DNA from: an uncultured Parvibacter sp.
GTDB taxonomy: Bacteria; Actinomycetota; Coriobacteriia; Coriobacteriales; Eggerthellaceae
Assembly: GCA_910587945.1 (NCBI GenBank)
Contig: CAJUNI010000073.1
Location: 1-10,953 of the forward strand
Direction of reading: 5' to 3'
Length of the DNA: 10,953 bases
Within the stretch, counting starts at the first letter, position 1. The number at the start of each line of letters is the position of its first letter. Positions 1 to 6,800 of the stretch are shown here, in pieces. Under the pieces are notes generated by a model. It saw only the letters and a list, made by a program, of their open reading frames with translations, was not told where the DNA came from and did no database searches. Both the position numbers and the translations under genes were made by a program.

Positions 1-1101
1 GTCTATACCTGTGTCGATCGTGAAGGCAAGGTCTATTCCACAGATAAAAGCGTCTGGATGCAAGGACGTTGTGGCTGGACCTATTCGTATCTGTGTCACC
101 TCTATGGCACCCGACCCGAATGGCTGGAAGCGGCAAAGAGCTGCTTAGATTTCCTTGAGAACCACTGCATTAATCACGAAGCGGGTGATCGCCTCTATTT
201 CACCGTCACCGCTGAAGGGGCCCCGTTACGTCAGCGCCGCTACAACTTCTCCGAAGGCTTTTATTGCATTGCCAATGCTGAGTATTATGGCGTTACCGGC
301 GAAGAGGTCCATCTTGAACGCGCTCGTCGCGCCTACCAGCTCATCTACGACCTCAACAATGGCCTCCGAGAAGACCCCACCGGCTTAGGCCCCAAAACTA
401 TTCCGGAAACGCGCTCCGGACGCGCCTTGGGCGACGCCATGATTTTCCTCAATATCATTGGCATTATGCGCCGCGTAGATCCTGCTCACACCGAAGAGTA
501 CGACCGCCATGCTCGTGAGTGCACCGATCGCATCGTCCATGAGCATTTCCGCCCCGAACTGGGTTGCACATTGGAATCCGTTAACAGCGATGGCGAGCCA
601 GAACTTTGGTATACCGCTGGTCGTGTTGTTAACCCAGGTCACGACATTGAGTGCAGCTGGTTCATGATGGATGAAGCAAATTACCGCGGTGACGAAGAGC
701 TCCATCGTCAAGCTGAGGAGATTTTCCGCCTGGCCATTGAAGCGGGCTGGGATAAAGAATATGGCGGATTGCTTTATTTCATTGACGCCCAAGGATTACC
801 CCCCGAGGCCTACGAACACGATATGAAGCTCTGGTGGCCTCATAACGAAATCATGATTGCTGCCTCAAAGGCCTATCGAGACACGGGCGATGACTATTAT
901 CTCGATTGGTTCTACAAAACCATCGAGTACTGCAAGGATCATTTTGTCGATGACGAATATGGCGAGTGGTATGGCTATCTGCGCCGTGACGGCTTGCCTA
1001 CAATGCCCCCCGTCAAAGGCTCTACTTTTAAAGGACCGTTCCACGTTCCTCGAGCTCTCTGCATGACCGAACAAATTCTTACGGAAATCCTTGAGAGCTA
1101 A
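1..1101 (+). CDS. N-acylglucosamine 2-epimerase (AGE/RENBP family), 5' end outside window
   Basis: This frame is open from base 1 to the TAA at 1099-1101, giving 366 visible residues. The first ones (VYTCVDREGKVY) already align with the RENBP region just before its conserved Q-G-R, so about 30-40 N-terminal residues lie upstream of the window. The protein should be a cytoplasmic (alpha/alpha)6-barrel interconverting N-acetylmannosamine and N-acetylglucosamine. Landmarks by visible residue are WMQGR (Arg23), NPGHDIE (His214), KLWWPHNE (His281) and FKGPFHVPR (His348). These match the conserved Arg and His residues of the AGE active site. The C-terminal part (DDEYGEWYGYL, then FHVPR) is very close to the mammalian renin-binding protein. 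The family also holds cellobiose 2-epimerases and mannose isomerases, but the RENBP-like motifs and the neighbouring nagA and nagB favour the amino-sugar epimerase. The ROK kinase-like gene follows 77 bases downstream on the same strand. Confidence 0.9.
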   Translation, partial: VYTCVDREGKVYSTDKSVWMQGRCGWTYSYLCHLYGTRPEWLEAAKSCLDFLENHCINHEAGDRLYFTVTAEGAPLRQRRYNFSEGFYCIANAEYYGVTGEEVHLERARRAYQLIYDLNNGLREDPTGLGPKTIPETRSGRALGDAMIFLNIIGIMRRVDPAHTEEYDRHARECTDRIVHEHFRPELGCTLESVNSDGEPELWYTAGRVVNPGHDIECSWFMMDEANYRGDEELHRQAEEIFRLAIEAGWDKEYGGLLYFIDAQGLPPEAYEHDMKLWWPHNEIMIAASKAYRDTGDDYYLDWFYKTIEYCKDHFVDDEYGEWYGYLRRDGLPTMPPVKGSTFKGPFHVPRALCMTEQILTEILES

Positions 1102-1178
1102 GCAAATGAACGCTTACTTCCTTTGATTTTGTATTACCCTAGCCGCTAATCGTTTAACTCTGTAAAGAAAGGCTCACC

Positions 1179-2555
1179 ATGGAATATTTGGGCATTAGCT
1201 ACGATATGAAAAACAAGCCCGTCCTCGATCCTGAGTTTATCCCCTTTGGCGTGTGGATGAAATCCTATTTAGAGGAAGCCACCCATCCCATTGCTGTTGC
1301 TGTTGAGCGCGAAGATGGACTCATTGCGGTACGTGAGAGCTTTATTCGTGGAGATGAATTTGCTGAGGCAAACTATCGCTATGTGGAGCGCCTGGTTAAA
1401 TTTGAACTTTGGTCCATTGGCGGATTCCGCGTCTACATTAAAGGCGCTGATACCGTCGCCGAGAAGCTTTCCCAGGCCTATTCCCCAGAAGGTGAGCGCA
1501 AATTTGATTACGAGTTCGTAGGTGATGTCTACGAAAAGCCGCTGGAGGTTATTGCCTGCACCGAGGAAACATTCCCCGAGGCTCACGAAACCACCAAAGC
1601 AATTGGCGGTCATATGGAAGGCTGCCGCATTGGTTTTGACGCCGGTGGCTCCGATCGTAAGGTATCGGCCGTCATTGACGGCGAAGCCGTGTACTCGGAA
1701 GAAGTAGTCTGGTTCCCCAAGATTACCGAGGATCCGGAGTATCACTTCAATGAGATCGTAACTGCGTTTAAGACGGCAGCCTCTAAAATGCCCCGCGTTG
1801 ACGCCATTGGCGTTTCCTCTGCCGGCACCTTTGTAGGCAACAGCCCCATGGTAGCCTCCCTGTTTATCAAGGTTCCGCGCGAGCGTCGCGAAGAAGTGAA
1901 ATCTATCTATGACCGTGCCGGCGCCGAAATTGGCGATGTTCCCTTAGTAGTAGCCAACGATGGCGACGTCACCGCTTTGGCCGGCTACATGTCTACCGGC
2001 GAAGGCGACATCTTAGGCGTAGCCATGGGCACCTCTGAAGCCGTAGGCTACGTGAATGACGAAGGTAACGTACTTGGCTGGATCAACGAGCTGGCCTTTG
2101 CCCCGGTGGACCTTTCCCCCAACGCTATGCAGGACGAATGGTCCACGGACTTTGGTGTAGGTTGCAAGTACTTCAGCCAGGATGCGGTGATTAAGCTTGC
2201 TCCGGCAGCTAACATCATTTTGGATCCCGAGCTGTCCCCGGCCGAAAAGCTGAAGGTCGTTCAAGGGTTAGCCAATGAGGGTGACGAAGGGGCCTTGGAT
2301 ATCTTCCGCTCCATGGGCGTTTATCTGGCACACACCCTGGTACTTTACAGCTCCTTCTATGAGATCAAAACGCTACTCGTCTTGGGCCGTGTAGCCTCCG
2401 GCGTTGGTGGCGACTTGCTTATCAGTGAATGCAAGCGCGTTCTGGCCGAAGAGCATCCGGAGTTGGCGGCTCAAATCAACGTAACGCTCCCCGACGAGAA
2501 GATGCGCCGTGTTGGCCAATCTGTGGCTGCCGCAAGCCTTCCCGCTTCCAAGTAA
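1179..2555 (+). CDS. ROK-family kinase-like protein with extra N-terminal domain, zinc motif absent
   Basis: The 458-residue protein is longer than the usual 300-320 of ROK sugar kinases. Residues about 150-455 form the ROK-like (actin-fold) part. It shows a phosphate-binding GFDAGGSDRK at 152-161, VDAIGVSSAG near 210, a catalytic-Asp motif NDGD (Asn260, Asp261) and MGTSEAVGY (Gly284-Thr285). The ROK zinc module is gone. In place of the E-x-G-H motif there is E304-L-A-F307, and the CxCGxxGCxE region reads FGVGCKYFSQD (325 onward) with a single Cys. Residues 1-150 carry no motif I can assign. From context it may phosphorylate GlcNAc (or ManNAc) made by the upstream epimerase, to feed NagA. From memory, similar long ROK proteins occur in gut Firmicutes without a known function. 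The ATG is supported by GAAAGG at 1167-1172, six bases upstream. Family assignment is firm; substrate and even kinase activity are inferred. Confidence 0.8.
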   Translation: MEYLGISYDMKNKPVLDPEFIPFGVWMKSYLEEATHPIAVAVEREDGLIAVRESFIRGDEFAEANYRYVERLVKFELWSIGGFRVYIKGADTVAEKLSQAYSPEGERKFDYEFVGDVYEKPLEVIACTEETFPEAHETTKAIGGHMEGCRIGFDAGGSDRKVSAVIDGEAVYSEEVVWFPKITEDPEYHFNEIVTAFKTAASKMPRVDAIGVSSAGTFVGNSPMVASLFIKVPRERREEVKSIYDRAGAEIGDVPLVVANDGDVTALAGYMSTGEGDILGVAMGTSEAVGYVNDEGNVLGWINELAFAPVDLSPNAMQDEWSTDFGVGCKYFSQDAVIKLAPAANIILDPELSPAEKLKVVQGLANEGDEGALDIFRSMGVYLAHTLVLYSSFYEIKTLLVLGRVASGVGGDLLISECKRVLAEEHPELAAQINVTLPDEKMRRVGQSVAAASLPASK

Positions 2556-2573
2556 GCGCTCCCGGAAAACTGA

Positions 2574-2606
2574 CTGACGCTTTTCTGAGACTGACTCTTT
2601 TCTGAG
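2574..2606. repeat. Two-copy 17-bp-period tandem repeat after the ROK gene
   Basis: CTGACGCTTTTCTGAG (2574-2589) and CTGACTCTTTTCTGAG (2591-2606) match at 15 of 16 positions with one base between them. The pair lies between the ROK stop codon and the terminator. The ends also carry a short inverted repeat (GACGCT at 2576-2581, AGCGTC at 2605-2610). No function can be assigned; it may be a simple slippage duplication. Confidence 0.6.
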
Positions 2607-2622
2607 CGTCCTGAGGGATAAC

Positions 2623-2653
2623 AAAAATGCCACCGCCAAGCGGTGGCATTTTT
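2623..2653. terminator. Bidirectional rho-independent terminator between convergent ROK and nagA genes
   Basis: A perfect ten-pair stem (2627-2636 with 2640-2649, core GCCACCGC/GCGGTGGC) closes a CAA loop. It is flanked by a run of five A on the left and five T on the right, which extend the pairing to 14 pairs. The flanks give a U-tract on either strand. It lies 67 bases after the plus-strand ROK stop and 68 bases beyond the minus-strand nagA stop, so it can serve both converging units. Confidence 0.92.
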
Positions 2654-2721
2654 CATTACAGGAGAAGATTAAACGTCGTAGAAGCTAAATCCCGAATATC
2701 TTTTTTGAGATCGCTGAACTC

Positions 2722-3855
2722 CTACAGCGCCCGACCTCGCAACACTACCTGCTTAATAGCAAGAGTATCTTTATCCAGGATGACCGCATCGGCCATTTTC
2801 CCGGCGTCTAAGGTGCCATAGCTGCCATCAACGCCAATAGCTCGGGCCGGATTGATGGTGGCCGCTTTAACAGCGCTTGTAAGCGGAATATCCATGGTTG
2901 TAACAGCCACGGTCAAACAGCGCATGAGATCACTGACCGAACCTGCGAGGGCACCGTTTTCGATAGTAGCCACCGGGCCCTTCACCGTAACGTCTTGACC
3001 GCCCAAGTCGTAGACGCCGTCCTCGAGGCCGGCGGCCCGGAGCGTATCACTCACCAAGATCATGCGATCGTCACCAAACATATTGAAAGCCAAGCGCACC
3101 ATAGATGGATGGATATGAACCCCATCAGCAATAATTTCAGCGGTGATGTCATCTCGTTCCGCTGCAGCCGGAATGGGGCCGGGGTTTCGATGATGCATAC
3201 CCGGCATTGCGTTATACAAGTGGGTCAAGTGCTTCGCACCATGGGCAAAGGCCTCGGCCGCCTGATCATAGTCTGTGGTGGTATGGGCTACGGAAACCCG
3301 AACTTTGTCGCCCAGGGCATCTATGAAGTCCAGAGCTCCCTCTTCTTCTGGAGCGATATCAACGAGCTTGATAAGACCGCCCGCTGCCTCTTGAAGCTCC
3401 ACAAACTCTTCCACATTGGGGGTGCGCACATGCTGGGGGTTTTGAGCACCTACCTTTCCCGGGGAAATATAGGGTCCCTCAAGGTTAATACCCACCAGAT
3501 CCGACTCCACAGGAGAGGGCACATAGGCAGCAGCCGTGGATACCGCATTAAGCAGTGTGGTGTGATCGAGGGTCATGGTGGCAGGACAAATAGCCGTCAC
3601 ACCCCGAGAGGCCTCATAGGCCCCCATGGCATGGAGTCCCGCTTCATCACCATCACTAATATCCCCTCCCGCGCTGCCATGGAAGTGAATATCTACGAGT
3701 CCCGGAATGACATAACAACCCGAGGCATCAATATCTATGCCCTCACCCGGGGTTTCAGCGATGCACTCTCCTGCAATAGCCACATCGCCGCTTGCAAACC
3801 CATTGCCGGTGAATACTTCGCCGCCAACAATGGCGCGCACTTGATCGAGAGCCAT
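2722..3855 (-). CDS. nagA: N-acetylglucosamine-6-phosphate deacetylase
   Basis: The 377-residue protein is of normal length for NagA, a cytoplasmic amidohydrolase-superfamily enzyme. It deacetylates GlcNAc-6-P to glucosamine-6-P and acetate. Visible motifs are PGLVDIHFHG with the metal-binding H-x-H (His57, His59), NLEGPYI (Glu126), VAHTTTDY (His191), THLYNAMP (His212), substrate-side DGVHIH (His247) and the catalytic Asp in ILVSDTLRAAG (Asp270). The intact H-x-H resembles the two-metal Bacillus-type enzyme; E. coli NagA lacks these two His. The start ATG at 3853-3855 is preceded by AGGAG at 3862-3866, which overlaps the nagB stop codon, only nine bases separating the two genes. Translation is therefore probably coupled to nagB. 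Its product feeds directly into NagB. Confidence 0.96.
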   Translation of the reverse strand: MALDQVRAIVGGEVFTGNGFASGDVAIAGECIAETPGEGIDIDASGCYVIPGLVDIHFHGSAGGDISDGDEAGLHAMGAYEASRGVTAICPATMTLDHTTLLNAVSTAAAYVPSPVESDLVGINLEGPYISPGKVGAQNPQHVRTPNVEEFVELQEAAGGLIKLVDIAPEEEGALDFIDALGDKVRVSVAHTTTDYDQAAEAFAHGAKHLTHLYNAMPGMHHRNPGPIPAAAERDDITAEIIADGVHIHPSMVRLAFNMFGDDRMILVSDTLRAAGLEDGVYDLGGQDVTVKGPVATIENGALAGSVSDLMRCLTVAVTTMDIPLTSAVKAATINPARAIGVDGSYGTLDAGKMADAVILDKDTLAIKQVVLRGRAL

Positions 3856-3864
3856 GCTCGTCTC

Positions 3865-4632
3865 CTATTCTACAGTCATTGAAATAACGGCTTCAGTGGA
3901 ACCCATTTCACAAGCTTGGGCCGCCGCCTGATCGACAATGACAGTCACATCAGGATGAAGCTGCAAAACCGAAGCAGGTACTTCGGGCACTACCGGTCCA
4001 AAGAACGCTTGCTTCACAATGGCAGCCTTATCTTCACCAGAGGCTACAACGAGGATCTTCTTCGCCTTCATAATCGTGCCAATACCCATGGTGTAGGCCT
4101 CATGGGGTACATCATCGATAGAGTCGAAAAGACGGCTATTGGCGTTAATCGTAGACTCAGTCAGCGTGACGCAATGGGTGGCTACCGGGAAATTATCGGC
4201 CGGCTCATTAAATCCAATATGTCCATTGTGTCCTAAACCGAGAAGCTGAATGTCAATGCCACCAGCCTCCTCGATGGCTTCTTCATAGGCAGCACAGGCA
4301 GCTTCAGCATCCGGGTCAAATCCATCAGGTACGTGGGTGCGAGCCGGATCAATATCAACGTGATTGAACAGATTGTCGGCCATAAACCAGTGATAGCTCT
4401 GGTCATGATCGGGAGCAAGACCACGATACTCATCCAAGTTGAAGGTGGTGACGTCTTTGAAGCTAATTTTTCCCGCTTCATAATCGGCTACCAGGTCGGC
4501 ATAAAGGCCAATAGGAGTCGAGCCCGTGGCCAATCCAAGCACACACTGAGGGTTATCAGCCATCACTGCTTCAATTTCCGCCGCACCCATGCGACTCATT
4601 TCTTCATAGGTATCCGTGATGATGAAATTCAT
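3865..4632 (-). CDS. nagB: Glucosamine-6-phosphate deaminase
   Basis: The 255-residue cytoplasmic enzyme converts glucosamine-6-P to fructose-6-P and ammonia, the last step that sends amino sugars into glycolysis. It shows the phosphate-loop GLATGSTP (33-40), FNLDEYRGL with catalytic Asp67, and LGLGHNGHIGFNEP (131-144) with His138 and Glu143. The position equal to E. coli Asp141 is Asn136, as in Bacillus-type NagB. It is a little shorter than E. coli NagB (266), like Gram-positive forms that usually lack the allosteric C-terminal region. The ATG is preceded by GAGAGG seven bases upstream. It is first gene of a nagB-nagA unit, separated from adk by a terminator, so it should have its own promoter in the 100 bases upstream. 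Confidence 0.97.
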   Translation of the reverse strand: MNFIITDTYEEMSRMGAAEIEAVMADNPQCVLGLATGSTPIGLYADLVADYEAGKISFKDVTTFNLDEYRGLAPDHDQSYHWFMADNLFNHVDIDPARTHVPDGFDPDAEAACAAYEEAIEEAGGIDIQLLGLGHNGHIGFNEPADNFPVATHCVTLTESTINANSRLFDSIDDVPHEAYTMGIGTIMKAKKILVVASGEDKAAIVKQAFFGPVVPEVPASVLQLHPDVTVIVDQAAAQACEMGSTEAVISMTVE

Positions 4633-4732
4633 GAATCAGCCTCTCTTCTTAGGACGCCAGACATACCAGCGCTCATAGTAGCGCAGTTTTCTCACTAGAG
4701 TACTCAGATCGTTTATCGGAGAATAATTAGTT
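4633..4732 (-). promoter_or_regulatory. Probable nagBA promoter/leader region with two small palindromes
   Basis: This spacer lies between the adk terminator and the nagB start, so a nagBA promoter is expected here. On the minus strand TACTAT (plus 4675-4680) is a fair -10 candidate, but the -35 position (4698-4703) is poor. An 8-bp palindrome GAGTACTC (4698-4705) would sit over that -35. A five-base inverted repeat GCGCT/AGCGC (4669-4673, 4680-4684) would overlap the -10. They could be operator half-sites for an amino-sugar repressor, but they do not match an NagR or NagC site I recognise. Confidence 0.3.
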
Positions 4733-4766
4733 AAAAAAATGACGCCCCTCTTAAGGAACGTCATTT
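4733..4766 (-). terminator. Terminator closing the spc operon after adk
   Basis: Read on the minus strand, an eight-pair stem AAATGACG/CGTCATTT (plus 4759-4766 and 4737-4744) encloses 14 bases, with a possible short inner stem. A run of at least seven T follows (plus A-run 4733-4739). It starts 27 bases after the adk stop codon and separates the ribosomal unit from nagBA. Confidence 0.85.
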
Positions 4767-4793
4767 CTTCTCATGCTATGACAATGGGAACGC

Positions 4794-5420
4794 TTACAGG
4801 CCCAAGGCATCTTTCACGTCGGCATAAACCACTTCAGGATCACGATCGCCGTCAATGGTCACCAGAAGCTCACAGCCCCGATAGTAATCGATGAGCGGGC
4901 TGGTGGACTTCTCGTAAACCTCGAGGCGATTGCGCACCGTGGCCTCATTATCGTCGTCGCGCTGATACATTTCGCCGTCACACTTCGGGCATACCGTATC
5001 AGCAACGGTTCCGATGTAACCGCAGTCGCGGCAGACTCGGCGAGAGCACAGACGACCCACAATAACTTCCGGATCCACATCAATCAAAAGAGCCGCATCT
5101 AACGGGCGCTCTAATTTAGAAAGCTCTGCATCCAGCGCCACGGCCTGAGCGGAGGTACGCGGGAAGCCATCGAGAATGAAGCCCTTCTCAGTATCCGGCT
5201 CAGCCAAACGCTCGGTAACCAAGCCGATGATGACATCATCGGGAACCAGATCGCCGGCATCCATATAACCCTTAGCCTTCTGACCCAATTCGGTGCCCGC
5301 AGCCACCGCAGCACGAAGCATGTCACCGGTCGAAATATGACAAAGGTTATATTCGTCGATGAGTTTAGCGGCTTGGGTTCCTTTGCCGGCACCCGGGGCT
5401 CCCAAAAGTACGATATTCAT
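4794..5420 (-). CDS. adk: Adenylate kinase, zinc-type LID
   Basis: The 208-residue cytoplasmic enzyme catalyses ATP + AMP to 2 ADP. Motifs in order are P-loop GAPGAGKGT (7-15), AMP-binding TGDMLR (31-36), DGFPRT (84-89), the LID (about 122-159) and YQRDDD (152-157). The LID holds four Cys, C130-x2-C133 and C144-x2-C147, which should bind zinc. Only ten residues separate the two Cys pairs, against about sixteen in the well-known Bacillus-type LID, which accounts for the slightly short total length. AAAGGA lies seven bases before the ATG. It follows secY after a 99-base spacer with two hairpins, and is the last gene before the operon terminator. Confidence 0.97.
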   Translation of the reverse strand: MNIVLLGAPGAGKGTQAAKLIDEYNLCHISTGDMLRAAVAAGTELGQKAKGYMDAGDLVPDDVIIGLVTERLAEPDTEKGFILDGFPRTSAQAVALDAELSKLERPLDAALLIDVDPEVIVGRLCSRRVCRDCGYIGTVADTVCPKCDGEMYQRDDDNEATVRNRLEVYEKSTSPLIDYYRGCELLVTIDGDRDPEVVYADVKDALGL

Positions 5421-5439
5421 GGGTATTTCCTTTCGGTTC

Positions 5440-5463
5440 CTTACAGCTTGAATTTGCTGTAAG
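5440..5463 (-). other. Hairpin just upstream of the adk ribosome binding site
   Basis: A perfect eight-pair inverted repeat (5440-5447 with 5456-5463, arms CTTACAGC and GCTGTAAG on the plus strand) encloses eight bases. In the transcript it ends about six bases before the adk Shine-Dalgarno sequence. No U-run follows, so it is not a terminator. It could affect adk mRNA stability or translation; that role is inferred. Confidence 0.5.
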
Positions 5464-5479
5464 TATTACTCGGGGATAC

Positions 5480-5511
5480 AAGGGTTGCACGGCACCTACC
5501 GCGCAACCCTT
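5480..5511 (-). other. Strong hairpin after the secY stop codon
   Basis: Arms AAGGGTTGC (5480-5488) and GCAACCCTT (5503-5511) pair perfectly. After one mismatch a further CGG/CCG (5490-5492, 5499-5501) closes a six-base loop. It starts eight bases beyond the secY stop. The transcript continues without a U-tract, so it looks like a processing or 3'-end stabilising structure rather than an intrinsic terminator. Confidence 0.6.
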
Positions 5512-5519
5512 TAGGCTTC

Positions 5520-6800
5520 TTATTTAAAGAACCCGTCGTAATTGTGCATCTTCAACTGGCTCTCGATCTTAGTCATGGTGTCAAGAGCAACGCCAATCAT
5601 AATCAGGATGGAAGTACCACCAAAGGCCTGAATCAATTGATTGCCCGTGAAGAAGAAGATGATGGTAGGCACTACCGCAATGGCGGCGATAAACAAACCG
5701 CCCGGCAACGTAACCCGGTTAATAACATTCTTAATATATTGCACGGTAGCGCTACCAGGACGTACACCCGGAATAAAGCCGCCTTGCTTACGAATGTTGT
5801 CAGCAGTCTCTTCGGGATTAAACACCATTGAGGTGTAGAAATAGGCGAAGAATACAATCAGAACAACGTTAAGAATCCAGTTAACCCAGCCCGTTGAAAC
5901 CACATCAGCAAAGGCAGTGAGCCAACCTACGTTAAAGATTGCGGCCAGCTGAGCCGGGAAGTAAATGATGCAGCTTGCAAAGATAATGGGGATAACGCCA
6001 GCTGCATTCACCTTTAAGGGAATGTAGGTAGTCTGGCCACCCATCATCTTACGACCCTGAACTCGCTTGGCATAGTTAACCGGAATACGACGCTGAGCAC
6101 GCTCCACGAAGATGATCAGAGGGATGCAAACCAGCACCACAGCAATGATCAAAATGGTGAGCGCAATGCCCATACCCGTATCAGCTTGAAGCGTTGCCGA
6201 TGAGAAGATTGCGGAAGGCACGCGAGAAACAATGCTGATGAAGATAATGAGCGACATGCCATTGCCCACACCGCGTTGCGTGATAAGCTCACCCATCCAC
6301 ATGATGAATGCCGTGCCAGCCACCAACGTGAACACGATGATGATGTTGGTCAGCCACATGGGCACTTCATCAGAGAAGACAACGCCATAGGCCGGAGACT
6401 GGAACAGGAGCAAGTATCCGATTGCGTTAATAAGGCCTAAGCCTAAGGTGAGATAGCGCGTAACCTGGGTAATCTTCCGACGACCCGCATCGCCTTCCCG
6501 CGCCCAACGACCCACCGCAGGAATAACTCCTTGCATCAATTGCATAATAATTGATGCGGTGATGTAGGGCATGATGCCTAAGGAGAAGACCGAGAAGTTA
6601 GACAATGCGCCACCAGTGAAAAGGTCGAGCATGGTCATAGCAACGCCGGTATCAGCAAAGGCAGTTGCAAACTCGTGGAAGGGAATGCCCGGTACCGGAA
6701 TATAGGCACCCAGACGATACAAGGCGAGGATTGCTAAGGTGAAGAGGATCTTCTTCCTAAGCTCCGGGACCTTGAACGCATCAATGATTGAGCTTAGCAA
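5520..6800 (-). CDS. secY: Protein translocase subunit SecY
   Basis: SecY is the central pore of the SecYEG channel in the cytoplasmic membrane, exporting unfolded proteins and inserting membrane proteins. The 426-residue protein has about ten hydrophobic segments. Recognisable parts are the N-terminal AFKVPELRKKI followed by TM1 and YIPVPG (near 33-40), the plug-region LFTGGALSNFSVF, the cytoplasmic-loop ADNIRKQGGFIPGVRPG that contacts SecA and ribosome, and the C-terminal FGGTSILIMIGVALDT. The start is TTG at 6798-6800: the frame is closed by a stop three codons upstream, and this start gives the family's usual ML-x-x-I-x-x-AF. The rplO stop TAA lies inside the first codons, so the genes overlap by seven bases. 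GAGGAG is only two bases from the TTG, suggesting initiation coupled to rplO termination. Confidence 0.96.
   Translation of the reverse strand: MLSSIIDAFKVPELRKKILFTLAILALYRLGAYIPVPGIPFHEFATAFADTGVAMTMLDLFTGGALSNFSVFSLGIMPYITASIIMQLMQGVIPAVGRWAREGDAGRRKITQVTRYLTLGLGLINAIGYLLLFQSPAYGVVFSDEVPMWLTNIIIVFTLVAGTAFIMWMGELITQRGVGNGMSLIIFISIVSRVPSAIFSSATLQADTGMGIALTILIIAVVLVCIPLIIFVERAQRRIPVNYAKRVQGRKMMGGQTTYIPLKVNAAGVIPIIFASCIIYFPAQLAAIFNVGWLTAFADVVSTGWVNWILNVVLIVFFAYFYTSMVFNPEETADNIRKQGGFIPGVRPGSATVQYIKNVINRVTLPGGLFIAAIAVVPTIIFFFTGNQLIQAFGGTSILIMIGVALDTMTKIESQLKMHNYDGFFK

Noticed and set aside
58..60. ATG at 58 as the epimerase start
   Set aside because: The codons before it are in frame and encode conserved RENBP-like residues, and this ATG is the Met of the conserved WMQGR motif. 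The real start is outside the window.
385..792. Open frame of 135 codons on the minus strand inside the epimerase gene
   Set aside because: Entirely antisense to a well-supported gene and without recognisable motifs or context.
1102..1178. Promoter between the epimerase and the ROK gene
   Set aside because: TTGATT (1123-1128) with CTAATC 17 bases on is too weak a pair to call; a shared transcript with the epimerase is simpler.
2995..3882. Open frame of 295 codons on the plus strand opposite nagA and the nagB end
   Set aside because: It is antisense to two clear enzymes, matches no family I recognise, and its length follows from the codon bias of nagA. No ribosome binding site supports its start.
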